Positions 55,279 through 64,000 of a stretch of 64,000 nt of DNA are shown piece after piece (the first letter of the stretch is position 1; the number at the start of each line of letters is the position of its first letter). The position numbers and the translations under genes are program-made. This DNA comes from Xylophilus sp. GOD-11R (GTDB taxonomy: Bacteria > Pseudomonadota > Gammaproteobacteria > Burkholderiales > Burkholderiaceae_C): NCBI RefSeq assembly GCF_033546935.1, contig NZ_CP137854.1:1984001-2048000 (forward strand), in the 5' to 3' direction. A model generated the notes under the pieces. The model did no database searches. It had not been told where the DNA came from and was given only the letters and a program-made list of their open reading frames with translations.

Positions 55279-57633
55279 ATGAAATTCCGCTTTCCCATCG
55301 TCATCATCGACGAGGACTTCCGCTCCGAAAATACCTCCGGCCTCGGCATCCGTGCCCTGGCGCAGGCCATCGAAACCGAAGGCTTCGAAGTGCTGGGCGC
55401 CACCAGCTACGGCGACCTGTCGCAGTTCGCCCAGCAGCAGAGTCGCGCCAGCGCGTTCATCCTGTCGATCGACGACGAAGAGTTCACGCCCGGTCCCGAT
55501 CTCGATCCGGCCGTGCTGAACCTGCGCACCTTCATCACCGAAGTCCGTCGCAAGAATACCGAGGTGCCGATCTACATCTACGGCGAAACCAAGACTTCGC
55601 GACATATCCCGAACGACATCCTGCGCGAGCTGCACGGCTTCATCCACATGTTCGAGGACACGCCGGAGTTCGTGGCGCGCCACATCATCCGCGAGGCCAA
55701 GAGCTACCTCGAGAGCGTGCAGCCGCCGTTCTTCAAGGCGCTGCTCGACTACGCCGAGGACGGCTCCTACTCGTGGCATTGCCCGGGCCACTCGGGTGGC
55801 GTGGCGTTCCTCAAGAGCCCGGTCGGCCAGATGTTTCACCAGTTCTTCGGCGAGAACATGCTGCGTGCCGACGTCTGCAACGCGGTCGAAGAGCTCGGCC
55901 AACTGCTCGACCACACCGGCCCGGTGGCCGAGAGCGAGCGCAACGCGGCGCGCATCTTCAATGCCGACCACTGCTTCTTCGTGACCAACGGCACCAGCAC
56001 GAGCAACAAGATGGTGTGGCACCACACGGTGGCACCGGGCGACGTGGTGGTGGTCGACCGCAACTGCCACAAGTCCAACCTGCACGCGATCATCATGACC
56101 GGGGCGATCCCGGTCTTCCTGAAGCCGACGCGCAACCACTTCGGCATCATCGGACCGATTCCGCGCTCGGAATTCGACATCGAGGCGATCAAGGCCAAGA
56201 TCCGCGCGAACCCGCTGCTCAAGGGCGTGGACGCCGATACCGTGAAGCCGCGCATCCTCACGCTGACGCAGTCCACCTACGACGGCGTGGTCTACAACAC
56301 CGAGACGATCAAGAAGGCGCTCGACGGCTATGTCGACACGCTGCATTTCGACGAAGCCTGGCTGCCGCACGCGGCTTTCCATCCGTTCTACGGCCCCTAC
56401 CACGCGATGGGCAAGAAGCGCGCGCGGCCGACCGAGTCGCTGGTGTTCTCCACCCAGTCCACGCACAAGCTGCTGGCCGGCATCAGCCAGGCCAGCCACG
56501 TGCTGGTGCAGGATTCGGTCAACCGCAAGCTCGACCGGCACCTCTTCAATGAGGCCTTCCTGATGCACACCTCGACCAGCCCGCAGTACGCGATCATTGC
56601 CAGCTGCGACGTGGCCGCGGCCATGATGGAGCCTCCTGGCGGCACCGCGCTGGTGGAAGAAAGCATCCTGGAGGCGCTCGACTTTCGCCGCGCCATGCGC
56701 CAGGTGGAAGCCGAGTTCGGCGAGAACGACTGGTGGTTCAAGGTCTGGGGCCCGGAGAAGCTGGCCGACGAAGGCATCGGCATGGCCGACGACTGGATCA
56801 TCAAGGGCGAGGAGCGCGACGCCAAGTGGCACGGCTTCGGCACCCTGGCCGACGGCTTCAACATGCTCGACCCGATCAAGGCGACCATCGTGACGCCGGG
56901 CCTGGACATGGAGGGCAAGTTCGCCGAAACCGGCATTCCGGCTTCCATCGTCACCAAGTTCCTGGCCGAGCACGGCGTGATCGTGGAGAAGACCGGGCTC
57001 TACAGCTTCTTCATCATGTTCACCATCGGCATCACCAAGGGCCGCTGGAACACGCTGCTGACCGCGCTGCAGCAGTTCAAGGACGACTACGAGAAGAACC
57101 AGCCGATGTGGCGCATCCTTCCGGAGTTCTGCCAGCAGCACAAACGCTACGAACGCATGGGCCTGCGCGACCTGTGCCAGCACGTGCACAAGCTCTACGC
57201 CGAATACGACATCGCGCGCCTGACCACCGAGATGTACCTGTCCGACCTGACGCCGGCGATGAAGCCGAGCGATGCGTATTCGTACATCGCCCACCGCCGC
57301 ACCGAACGCGTGGAGATCGACGACCTGGAGGGCCGCATCACCACCAGCCTGGTGACGCCATACCCGCCGGGCATTCCGCTGTTGATTCCCGGCGAAGTGT
57401 TCAACAAGAAGATCGTCGACTACCTGAAGTTTGCCCGCGAGTTCAACCAGAAATGCCCGGGCTTCGAGACCGATATCCACGGCCTGGTGGAGCTCGAGGG
57501 CGAAGACGGCAAGGTGCGCTATTACGCGGACTGCGTGGCGCTGGCCAACATGCCGTCACCGCCGCAACCGCTGGCGACCGAGGAGAACCTGGTGCAGGTC
57601 GGCAGCGACGGGCCGTTCAGCCGCACGATGTAA
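55279..57633 (+). CDS. Arginine/lysine/ornithine decarboxylase (group III, fold I PLP)
   Basis: A 784-residue basic amino acid decarboxylase. It has an N-terminal receiver-like wing domain (FPIVIIDEDFRSENTSGLGI), then the PLP domain with YSWHCPGHSGGVAFLKSP, FFVTNGTSTSNKMVWHHTVA and the PLP lysine in VFSTQSTHKLLAGISQAS, and the C-terminal domain with TPYPPGIPLLIPGE. These enzymes form decameric complexes and convert arginine, lysine or ornithine to agmatine, cadaverine or putrescine, for acid resistance or polyamine synthesis. Which amino acid it prefers cannot be decided from motifs alone. The start at 55279 follows CCGGAGCCGCC. Confidence 0.95.
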   Translation: MKFRFPIVIIDEDFRSENTSGLGIRALAQAIETEGFEVLGATSYGDLSQFAQQQSRASAFILSIDDEEFTPGPDLDPAVLNLRTFITEVRRKNTEVPIYIYGETKTSRHIPNDILRELHGFIHMFEDTPEFVARHIIREAKSYLESVQPPFFKALLDYAEDGSYSWHCPGHSGGVAFLKSPVGQMFHQFFGENMLRADVCNAVEELGQLLDHTGPVAESERNAARIFNADHCFFVTNGTSTSNKMVWHHTVAPGDVVVVDRNCHKSNLHAIIMTGAIPVFLKPTRNHFGIIGPIPRSEFDIEAIKAKIRANPLLKGVDADTVKPRILTLTQSTYDGVVYNTETIKKALDGYVDTLHFDEAWLPHAAFHPFYGPYHAMGKKRARPTESLVFSTQSTHKLLAGISQASHVLVQDSVNRKLDRHLFNEAFLMHTSTSPQYAIIASCDVAAAMMEPPGGTALVEESILEALDFRRAMRQVEAEFGENDWWFKVWGPEKLADEGIGMADDWIIKGEERDAKWHGFGTLADGFNMLDPIKATIVTPGLDMEGKFAETGIPASIVTKFLAEHGVIVEKTGLYSFFIMFTIGITKGRWNTLLTALQQFKDDYEKNQPMWRILPEFCQQHKRYERMGLRDLCQHVHKLYAEYDIARLTTEMYLSDLTPAMKPSDAYSYIAHRRTERVEIDDLEGRITTSLVTPYPPGIPLLIPGEVFNKKIVDYLKFAREFNQKCPGFETDIHGLVELEGEDGKVRYYADCVALANMPSPPQPLATEENLVQVGSDGPFSRTM

Positions 57634-57705
57634 TCCTGAGGCGGGCGGCGCGAGTCGCCCGCACGCCGCGTGGGCCTTGGTCGCATCGTCGATGCGACGG
57701 GTGCG

Positions 57706-58560
57706 CTAGCCGAGATCCGGCCGCTCGCGCAGAAAGGTCGGAAAGCGCGGCATGCCGCTGTCGGTGCGGCCGCGGTACCGGTAGCTGATCCAGTGGCCGA
57801 TGGCGGGTGGCTGGCGACGCTGGGCATCGGTCAGGCCGGAACCGATGCGAAAGCGCTGGCCCTCGCTCGTCTCGACCTGTAGCGCGCCGGTCAGTCCGGC
57901 GTATTTGCCTTTGCCCGGCAGGTAGCCGATGACGCGCGCATCGGCATCGTCATAGGGCTTGACCTTGAGCAGGTCGTCGCTGCGCTCGGCGCGGTAGAGC
58001 GAGTCGCCGCGGTGCAGCACCAGCCCTTCGCCGCCGCCTTGCACCACGTTGTGCATCATCTCCATCAGGGCGGCATGGCTGGCGACGCGCGACTGGGTCA
58101 CGGCACGCGCCCAGGGCGAGTCGAGCTTGGACAGCAGCCCGTTGAGCACCGACAGCCGCTCGGTGAAGATGCCGGCCTGCGCCGGCAGATCGAACACCAT
58201 GAAGCGCATGGTGCGCCACGCGTCGTCGCCCGCCGCCTGCTGGCGCGCGATGGAAACGGCCTTCTGGAACTGGCCTCGCCCCGCCCACAGCTCGCCGTCC
58301 ATCGGCACGGCCGGCCAGCCGGCGGTGAACCAGGCCGGGGCGAAGACCTGTTCGCCGCCGCGTGTCCAGAGCCGCTTGCCGTCCCACCAGCTGCGCACGC
58401 CGTCCATTTTTTCGCTGACCCAGTAATCGCCCAGCGGCATGCCGCGGCGGTACACATTGGCCAGCATCAGGGCCGGCGGCGCGCCGGCCGTGGCTGCTGT
58501 CGATGGCAGCAGCGCCACGGCGCCCATCGTGAGCCAGGCGCGGCGGTCGATGCCGCCCAT
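57706..58560 (-). CDS. LigE-type minimal ATP-dependent DNA ligase (exported)
   Basis: A 284-residue minimal ATP-dependent DNA ligase. The adenylation motif SEKMDGVRSWWDG holds the nucleophilic Lys (KxDGxR); motif III is FMVFDLPAQ, motif IV GEGLVLHRGDSLYR, motif V DDLLKVKPYDDADARVIGY, and the C-terminal OB domain follows. The N terminus (RRAWLTMGAVALLPSTAATA) is a signal peptide, which fits LigE proteins that act in the periplasm, perhaps in DNA uptake or extracellular DNA repair. ATG 58560 is preferred to 58590. It ends convergent to the decarboxylase gene and starts 4 to 35 bases after fabI. Confidence 0.9.
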   Translation of the reverse strand: MGGIDRRAWLTMGAVALLPSTAATAGAPPALMLANVYRRGMPLGDYWVSEKMDGVRSWWDGKRLWTRGGEQVFAPAWFTAGWPAVPMDGELWAGRGQFQKAVSIARQQAAGDDAWRTMRFMVFDLPAQAGIFTERLSVLNGLLSKLDSPWARAVTQSRVASHAALMEMMHNVVQGGGEGLVLHRGDSLYRAERSDDLLKVKPYDDADARVIGYLPGKGKYAGLTGALQVETSEGQRFRIGSGLTDAQRRQPPAIGHWISYRYRGRTDSGMPRFPTFLRERPDLG

Positions 58561-58595
58561 CACAGGCCGAAGCCGGAACGACAAGCCCAATGCGA

Positions 58596-59387
58596 TCAGG
58601 CGGCCGGCTCGGCCATGCCGCCGACGGTGTTGCTGAAGCCGCCGTCGACATAGGTGATCTCGGCGCTGACGCCGGCCGCCAGGTCGCTCAGCAGGAAGGC
58701 GGCGACATTGCCGACGTCTTCGATGGTGACGTTGCGGCGGATCGGCGCGGTCTCGGCGACCACCGACAGGATCTTGCCGAAGCCCTTGATGCCGCTGGCT
58801 GCCAGCGTCTTGATCGGGCCGGCACTGATGCCGTTGACCCGCATGTTCTTCGGGCCGAGCGACTCGGCGAGGTAGCGCACCGAAGCCTCCAGCGAGGCCT
58901 TGGCCAGACCCATGGTGTTGTAGTTGGGCACGGTGCGGATCGCGCCGAGGTAGGTCAGGGTGAGCAGCGCGGCCTTTTCGTTGAGATAGGGCAGGGCAGC
59001 CTTGGCCATGGCCGGGAAGCTGTAGGCACTGATGTCGTGGGCGATCTTGAAGCCCTCGCGCGACAGGCCGTCGAGGAAGTCGCCGGCGATGGCTTCGCGC
59101 GGGGCGTAGCCGATGCTGTGCACGAAGCCGTCGAACTTGGGCCAGGTGGCCGACAGGTCGACGAAGAGTTTTTCGATCTGCGCGTCGTCGCCGACGTCGC
59201 AGTCGAAGATGAGTTCGGAGCCGAAATCGGCGGCGAACTCGGTGATGCGGCCCTTGAAGCGCTCGCCGACGTAGCTGAAGGCCAGTTCCGCACCTTGTTC
59301 ATGGCAGGCACGTGCAATGCCATACGCGATGGAACGGTTGCTGAGCACACCGGTGATGAGCAACTTCTTGCCTGCAAGGAAACCCAT
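58596..59387 (-). CDS. fabI: Enoyl-[acyl-carrier-protein] reductase FabI
   Basis: A 263-residue FabI, the NADH-dependent enoyl-ACP reductase of fatty acid elongation and the target of triclosan. The opening [34 protein letters not shown], the catalytic Tyr-x6-Lys in [19 protein letters not shown] and [16 protein letters not shown] are diagnostic. ATG 59387 is preceded by GGAGATAGAAAAA. The upstream in-frame ATG at 59435 would overlap the divergent yejA start region and is rejected. It is the only fatty acid gene here and is likely essential. Confidence 0.97.
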   Translation of the reverse strand: MGFLAGKKLLITGVLSNRSIAYGIARACHEQGAELAFSYVGERFKGRITEFAADFGSELIFDCDVGDDAQIEKLFVDLSATWPKFDGFVHSIGYAPREAIAGDFLDGLSREGFKIAHDISAYSFPAMAKAALPYLNEKAALLTLTYLGAIRTVPNYNTMGLAKASLEASVRYLAESLGPKNMRVNGISAGPIKTLAASGIKGFGKILSVVAETAPIRRNVTIEDVGNVAAFLLSDLAAGVSAEITYVDGGFSNTVGGMAEPAA

Positions 59388-59433
59388 TTTTTCTATCTCC
59401 GAAAACGCTTGAAAAATCCCGCAGAATTGTCGC

Positions 59434-61230
59434 ATGCGGGTTTGTTCGTTCTTGTTGGCTATGTTGGTCAGTGCTCCTTCCTGGGCGGCGCATGCCTACG
59501 CCCAGTTCGGCGACATCAAATATCCGGCCGGCTTCAGCCATTTCGACTATGTGAATCCCGCCGCGCCCAAGGGCGGGGAATTCCGCCTGGTGCCGGGCAC
59601 CACGTCGACCAACTTCGACAAGTTCAATCCCTTCACCCTCAAGGGCAGCGCGCCGCCGGGCCTGGGCTCGCTCATGTTCGAGAGCCTGCTGGTGGGCAAT
59701 TCGGAAGAGCCGACCACGTCCTACGGGCTGCTCGCCGAAGACGTCGAGGTGCCGGCCGACCGGCTGTCGGCCACCTTCCGCATCAATCCTGCTGCGCGTT
59801 TCAACGACGGCTCGCCGGTCATGGCCGAGGACGTCAAATACTCCTTCGAGACCCTGACCGGGCCGCAGGCCGCGCCGCAATTTCGCACCATCTATGCCGA
59901 GGTCAAGGGCGTGACGGTGGTCGCGCCGCGAACCGTTCGTTTCGACTTCGTCAGCGCCAATGCCGAGCTGCCGCTGGTGGTAGGCAGCATGGCGGTTTTC
60001 AGCCGAAAGTGGGGCGGCGGCAAGCCCTTCGACCAGATCACGACCGATCTGCCCATCTCGTCCGGGCCGTACCGTTTGGCCAGCAACCGCCTGGGCCGCG
60101 ACATCACCTACCAGCGCGACCCCAAGTACTGGGGCGCCGATCTTCCGGTACGACGCGGCCATTTCAATTTCGACCGCATCAACTTCAAGCTCTATCTGGA
60201 CCAGACGGCGCAGTTCGAGGGCTTGAAGGCCGGTGAATTCGACTTCAAGCGCGAGTTCATCTCGCGCAACTGGGCGCGGCAATACAAAGGCAAGCCCTTC
60301 GACAGCGGCGACCTGAAGAAGCAGGTCTTCACCGCGCGCAATCCGGGCGACTTCCAGGGCTACGTCTTCAATCTGCGCGACGCCCGATTCCAGGACGTGC
60401 GGGTGCGGCAGGCCATCGCCCTGGCGATGGACTTCGAGTGGATGAACCGCCAGCTGTTCTTCGGCATCTACAAGCGGGTCGACGGCTACTTTTCCAACAG
60501 CGATTTCCACGCCCACGATCTGCCCGACCCCGGCGAGCTGGCGTTGCTGGAGCCCTTGCGCGACAAGCTCTCGCCGGCGGTCTTCGGCCCGGCGCCGGTA
60601 TCGCCGAGCACCGCACCGCCGTCGAGCCTGCGCGACAACCTGCGCCAGGCCCGCGACCTGTTGACCGCCGCCGGCTGGACCTACCGCGACGGCGCCTTGC
60701 GCAACGCCAAAGGCCAGGCATTCACCATCGAGGTGCTCAACAACCAGCCTTCGCTGGCTCGGGTCATGGCGCCGATGCAGGCGGCGCTGGTCAAGCTCGG
60801 CATCGTGATGGACATCCGCAACGTCGATCCCTCGCTCTACCAGCAGCGCATGGACAACTTCGAATTCGAGATGACCACCATCCGCCTGCCCGGCAGCACC
60901 GCGCCGGGTGGCGAACTGTTCGAGTATTTCGGTTCCAAGGCGGCGGCCACCAACGGGTCTTCGAACATCTGGGGCATCGCCGATCCGGCGGTCGACGTGT
61001 TGCTCGGCAAGGTCGTCAAGGCGACCACCCGCGACGAGCTCGCCACCGCCATGCGCGCGCTCGACCGTGTGCTGTCCAACGGCTACTACTCGGTGCCGCA
61101 GTGGTACAGCGACGGCTTCTTGGTGGGTTACCGCCAGCGGCGTTTCGTGCTGCCGCCCATCGTGCCGCCCTACTACCAGGTGGACAGCTGGGCGCTTTCG
61201 ACCTGGTGGGCTTCGCCCGAGAATCGCTGA
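59434..61230 (+). CDS. yejA: YejA-like extracellular solute-binding protein (family 5)
   Basis: A 598-residue family 5 receptor of the YejA type. A signal peptide ([20 protein letters not shown]) is followed by [20 protein letters not shown], the YejA signature, and [20 protein letters not shown], then [20 protein letters not shown]. YejABEF imports oligopeptides, including microcin C in Escherichia coli. It is divergent from fabI with starts about 47 bases apart, and 17 bases before yejB. Confidence 0.95.
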   Translation: MRVCSFLLAMLVSAPSWAAHAYAQFGDIKYPAGFSHFDYVNPAAPKGGEFRLVPGTTSTNFDKFNPFTLKGSAPPGLGSLMFESLLVGNSEEPTTSYGLLAEDVEVPADRLSATFRINPAARFNDGSPVMAEDVKYSFETLTGPQAAPQFRTIYAEVKGVTVVAPRTVRFDFVSANAELPLVVGSMAVFSRKWGGGKPFDQITTDLPISSGPYRLASNRLGRDITYQRDPKYWGADLPVRRGHFNFDRINFKLYLDQTAQFEGLKAGEFDFKREFISRNWARQYKGKPFDSGDLKKQVFTARNPGDFQGYVFNLRDARFQDVRVRQAIALAMDFEWMNRQLFFGIYKRVDGYFSNSDFHAHDLPDPGELALLEPLRDKLSPAVFGPAPVSPSTAPPSSLRDNLRQARDLLTAAGWTYRDGALRNAKGQAFTIEVLNNQPSLARVMAPMQAALVKLGIVMDIRNVDPSLYQQRMDNFEFEMTTIRLPGSTAPGGELFEYFGSKAAATNGSSNIWGIADPAVDVLLGKVVKATTRDELATAMRALDRVLSNGYYSVPQWYSDGFLVGYRQRRFVLPPIVPPYYQVDSWALSTWWASPENR

Positions 61231-61247
61231 GGAAACGCGCCAACACC

Positions 61248-62282
61248 ATGCTCGTCTACGTACTCAAACGCCTGCTGTTGATGGTGCCCACGCTGTTCGG
61301 CGTGCTGCTGGTGACGTTCGCGGTGGTGCAGTTCGTGCCGGGCGGACCGGTCGAGCAGATGGTGGCGCAACTGCAGGGCCGCGACTCGGGCGGGGAGGGC
61401 GCCGCCAGCAGCGGCGCGGGCTACCGGGGTCGGCAGGGGCTGGACGCCAAACGCATCGAAGAAATCAAGGTGCTCTACGGCTTCGACAAGCCGCCGGTCG
61501 AGCGCTTCTGGCTCATGCTCAAGTCCTTCGCGCGATTCGACCTGGGGCAGAGCTTCTACCAGCGCAAGGACGTCTGGGACCTGGTGCTGGAAAAACTGCC
61601 GGTGTCGGCCAGCCTGGGGCTGTGGACCTTCTTCATCAGCTATCTCATCGCGGTGCCGCTGGGCGTGAGCAAGGCGGTGCGTGCGGGCACGCGCTTCGAC
61701 TTCGTCACCACGCTCGTCGTGCTGATCGGTTATGCCATCCCGGGTTTCGTGCTCGGTGTGGCGCTGCTGGTGATCTTCGGCGGCCAGCTGCAATGGTTTC
61801 CGCTGCGCGGCCTCACCTCGCCCGACTGGGAAAGCCTGAGCTGGCCGGCACGCATCGTCGATTACCTGTGGCACATCGTGTTGCCGGTGACCGCCATGGT
61901 GTTCGGCAGCTTCGCGGTCACGGCCATGCTGACCAAGAACGCCTTCCTGGAAGAGATCCGCAAGCAGTACGTGCTGGTAGCGCGCGCCAAGGGCCTTACC
62001 GAGCGGCAGGTGCTCTGGCGCCATGTCATGCGCAATGCGCTGATCCCCATCGTCACGGGTTTTCCGGCGGCCTTCATCGGCGCGTTCTTCACCGGCTCGC
62101 TGCTGATCGAGACCCTGTTCTCGCTCGACGGCCTGGGCCTGCTCAGCTACGAGAGCGTGATCCGGCGCGACTACCCGGTCGTGCTGGGAACGCTCTACCT
62201 GTTTACCTTGATCGGCCTGCTGACCAAGCTGGTGGGTGATCTTTGCTATGTCTGGGTGGACCCGCGTGTACGTTTCGATTGA
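61248..62282 (+). CDS. yejB: YejB-like ABC transporter permease
   Basis: A 344-residue binding-protein-dependent permease. It starts MLVYVLKRLLLMVPTLFGVL, has six hydrophobic helices, carries the long periplasmic loop 1 typical of YejB (with a Gly/Ser-rich stretch near residues 40-60), and the EAA loop YVLVARAKGLTERQVLWRHV near the C terminus. It forms the inner-membrane channel with YejE. Confidence 0.95.
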   Translation: MLVYVLKRLLLMVPTLFGVLLVTFAVVQFVPGGPVEQMVAQLQGRDSGGEGAASSGAGYRGRQGLDAKRIEEIKVLYGFDKPPVERFWLMLKSFARFDLGQSFYQRKDVWDLVLEKLPVSASLGLWTFFISYLIAVPLGVSKAVRAGTRFDFVTTLVVLIGYAIPGFVLGVALLVIFGGQLQWFPLRGLTSPDWESLSWPARIVDYLWHIVLPVTAMVFGSFAVTAMLTKNAFLEEIRKQYVLVARAKGLTERQVLWRHVMRNALIPIVTGFPAAFIGAFFTGSLLIETLFSLDGLGLLSYESVIRRDYPVVLGTLYLFTLIGLLTKLVGDLCYVWVDPRVRFD

Positions 62283-62311
62283 ATTCGCCCGCCGGGCACG
62301 AGGTGCCGTCC

Positions 62312-63364
62312 GTGGCTGAGGCGCCTGTCATCACCGCCATGCCCGCGGCCGTTTCGCCCGGGCGCCGGGCGTGGCGGCGCTTCCGGCGCAACCGGCTGGG
62401 CTTCTGGAGCCTCGTGCTCTTCAGCGTCATGGTGGTGGCGAGCCTGTTCGCCGAGGTGCTGTCGACCGAGCGCCCGCTGGTCGTGCGCTATGAGGGCCAG
62501 ACCTACTTTCCGGTGCTGAACGACTACTCCGAAAAGACCTTCGGCGGCGACTTCGAAACCCCCGCTGACTACCTCGACCCCTTCATCCGCGACCGCATCA
62601 CCGCCGGCGCCAACTGGGCGATCTACGCGCCCAACCCCTACGGACCGAAGACGCTCAACTACTTCGCCCGTGAACCCCACCCGGCCGAGCCTTCTCGCGA
62701 CAACTTCTTCGGTACCGACGATCGGGGCCGCGACCTGCTGGCGCAACTCATCTACGGCTTTCGCCTGAGCGTGCTGTTCGGGCTGGCACTGACGGTCATC
62801 GGCGTGCTGCTGGGTGTGCTTACCGGTGCGATCCAAGGCTACCTGAGCGGCCGCACCGACCTGGCTTTCCAGCGCTTCATCGAGATCTGGGGCTCCATGC
62901 CGGAGCTCTACCTGCTCATCATCTTCAGCGCCGTCTTCGCGCCGAGCGTGGCCCTGCTGCTGGTGCTGCTGTCGCTCTTCGGCTGGATGGGCTTGTCGGA
63001 TTACGTACGGGCCGAGTTCCTGCGCAACCGCCAGCTCGACTACGTGCGAGCCGCGCGGGCGATGGGGGTGTCGCACCGGCAGATCGTGTGGCGCCACATC
63101 CTGCCCAACAGCCTGACGCCGGTCGTGACCTTTCTGCCGTTCCGCATGAGCGCCTCGATCCTGGCACTGACCTCGCTCGACTTCCTGGGCCTGGGCGTGC
63201 CGCCTGGTACGCCGTCGTTGGGCGAGCTGCTCAACCAGGGCAAGGCGAACATCGACGCCTGGTGGATTTCGCTGTCGACCTTCGGCGTGCTGACCGTCAC
63301 CTTGCTCCTGCTGACCTTCACTGGCGATGCCTTGCGCGACGCGCTGGATCCGCGCAAAACATGA
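62312..63364 (+). CDS. yejE: YejE-like ABC transporter permease
   Basis: A permease of about 350 residues. The N-terminal [19 protein letters not shown] is the DppC/YejE-type opening, followed by a long extracytoplasmic segment with [20 protein letters not shown], six helices and the EAA loop [20 protein letters not shown]. The GTG at 62312 is chosen because GAGG lies about eight bases upstream; ATG 62339 is the alternative. The last codons overlap the start of yejF. Confidence 0.93.
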   Translation: MAEAPVITAMPAAVSPGRRAWRRFRRNRLGFWSLVLFSVMVVASLFAEVLSTERPLVVRYEGQTYFPVLNDYSEKTFGGDFETPADYLDPFIRDRITAGANWAIYAPNPYGPKTLNYFAREPHPAEPSRDNFFGTDDRGRDLLAQLIYGFRLSVLFGLALTVIGVLLGVLTGAIQGYLSGRTDLAFQRFIEIWGSMPELYLLIIFSAVFAPSVALLLVLLSLFGWMGLSDYVRAEFLRNRQLDYVRAARAMGVSHRQIVWRHILPNSLTPVVTFLPFRMSASILALTSLDFLGLGVPPGTPSLGELLNQGKANIDAWWISLSTFGVLTVTLLLLTFTGDALRDALDPRKT

Positions 63365-64000
63365 ACGAGTCTCCCGACACTCCGCTGCTCGACGTCCGCG
63401 GCCTGCGCATCGCCTTCGGTGGCAACGAGGTGGTGCATGGCATCGACTTCCACGTCATGCCCGGCGAAAAGCTGGCGCTCGTCGGCGAATCCGGTTCTGG
63501 CAAGACGATCACCGCGATGAGCCTGCTGCGGCTGGTGCCCGACGCCTGGGCCAGTGGCAGCGCGCTGCTGCAGCCGCGCGACGGCGGCGCGGCGCGTGAC
63601 CTGCTGACCCTGCCCGAACGCGCGCTGCGCGCCGTCCGGGGCGACGAGGTAGCAATGATTTTCCAGGAGCCGATGACCGCGCTCAATCCGCTGTTTCCCG
63701 TCGGCGCGCAGATCGCCGAGGTGCTGCAGGTCAAGCGTGCGATGCCGGCGCGCCAGGCGTGGGAGAAGGCGGTTTCGCTCATGGCCGATACCGGCATTCC
63801 CGAGCCCGAACGCCGTGCGCGCAGCTATCCGCACCAGCTGTCCGGCGGCCAGCGGCAGCGTGCGATGATCGCGATGGCGCTCGCCAACCAGCCGCGCCTG
63901 CTGCTGGCCGACGAGCCGACCACCGCGCTGGATGTCACCCTGCGGGCGCAGATCCTCGATCTGCTGACCGACTTGCAGCGCAGCCAGGGCATGGCGGTGC
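63361..64000 (+). CDS. yejF: YejF-like ABC transporter ATP-binding protein (3' partial)
   Basis: The first 213 residues of the ATPase, cut by the window end. Walker [20 protein letters not shown]-loop [14 protein letters not shown], signature [16 protein letters not shown] and Walker [13 protein letters not shown] are all present. YejF normally has two ATPase halves, about 530 residues, so the second half should follow outside. The start overlaps the yejE stop. Confidence 0.95.
   Translation, partial: MNESPDTPLLDVRGLRIAFGGNEVVHGIDFHVMPGEKLALVGESGSGKTITAMSLLRLVPDAWASGSALLQPRDGGAARDLLTLPERALRAVRGDEVAMIFQEPMTALNPLFPVGAQIAEVLQVKRAMPARQAWEKAVSLMADTGIPEPERRARSYPHQLSGGQRQRAMIAMALANQPRLLLADEPTTALDVTLRAQILDLLTDLQRSQGMAV

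Noticed and set aside
55141..57480. Open frame of 779 codons opposite the decarboxylase gene
   Set aside because: It is the complement of a clearly functional gene in high-GC DNA, with His/Val/Leu-rich composition and no domain.
20771..58560. Ku and the LigE ligase as one end-joining pathway
   Set aside because: They are 36 kb apart, and the ligase carries a signal peptide, so it acts outside the cytoplasm.
59388..59435. Longer fabI start at 59435
   Set aside because: The extra residues lack FabI similarity and the 59387 ATG has a good ribosome binding site and the canonical GFLAGKK start.

Overview
The window is GC-rich and gene-dense. Its content points to a Comamonadaceae-like betaproteobacterium (Burkholderiales): two Bug-type solute receptors, many LysR/AraC regulators, CaiB-type CoA chemistry, a group III basic amino acid decarboxylase and the small-gene style of Variovorax/Acidovorax relatives. 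That placement is inferred from gene families only. There are about 60 protein genes, one tRNA-Ser(GGA), one intact IS30-family element, and several broken or remnant genes.

Layout. 1-5.1 kb: a CoA-dependent acid-degradation operon (FAS1-like dehydratase, acyl-CoA dehydrogenase, CoA-transferase, CitE-like lyase, Bug receptor), whose order suggests breakdown of a C5 dicarboxylate such as mesaconate, itaconate or methylsuccinate. 5.2-13.8 kb: TPR-methyltransferase, class II aldolase, orphan family 5 solute-binding protein, AraC regulator, a HigA antitoxin remnant, M20 deacylase, M15 peptidase and a luciferase-like oxidoreductase. 13.8-17.9 kb: an AcoR-type sigma-54 activator divergent from an acetaldehyde dehydrogenase plus DUF779, with a good -24/-12 promoter and palindromic activator sites between them. 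17.9-24.1 kb: glutaredoxin-MauE fusion, DUF2254 membrane protein, two small basic/hydrophilic proteins, Ku without LigD, and a LysR/flavodoxin-like quinone reductase pair.

24.4-29.6 kb is the most notable region: an orphan VgrG with a transthyretin-like tail, a downstream protein carrying an M15-peptidase-like zinc motif, and a secreted partner protein, read here as a type VI secretion spike, peptidoglycan-cleaving effector and periplasmic immunity protein. Base composition drops sharply inside the effector gene, which suggests exchange of the toxic tip together with its immunity gene.

29.8-44.5 kb: a frameshifted DUF924 gene, sugar-type MFS transporter, DedA-rhodanese, isochorismatase-like hydrolase, SDR, then a probable organosulfur assimilation module (MetNI-like ABC genes facing a DszC-like/MetQ-like/LLM operon across a perfect palindrome terminator), an IS30 element inserted upstream of that operon, a Bug receptor and two VOC genes (one frameshifted). 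44.5-53.5 kb: LysR, DSD1-type PLP enzyme, small hypothetical genes, an OafA-type acyltransferase with SGNH domain, an autotransporter pseudogene, a glycine-rich secreted protein and a DUF2071-like protein. 53.6-64 kb is core-like: tRNA-Ser, SPFH/NfeD pair, arginine/lysine/ornithine decarboxylase, LigE-type periplasmic DNA ligase, FabI and the YejABEF peptide importer, with yejF cut by the window edge.
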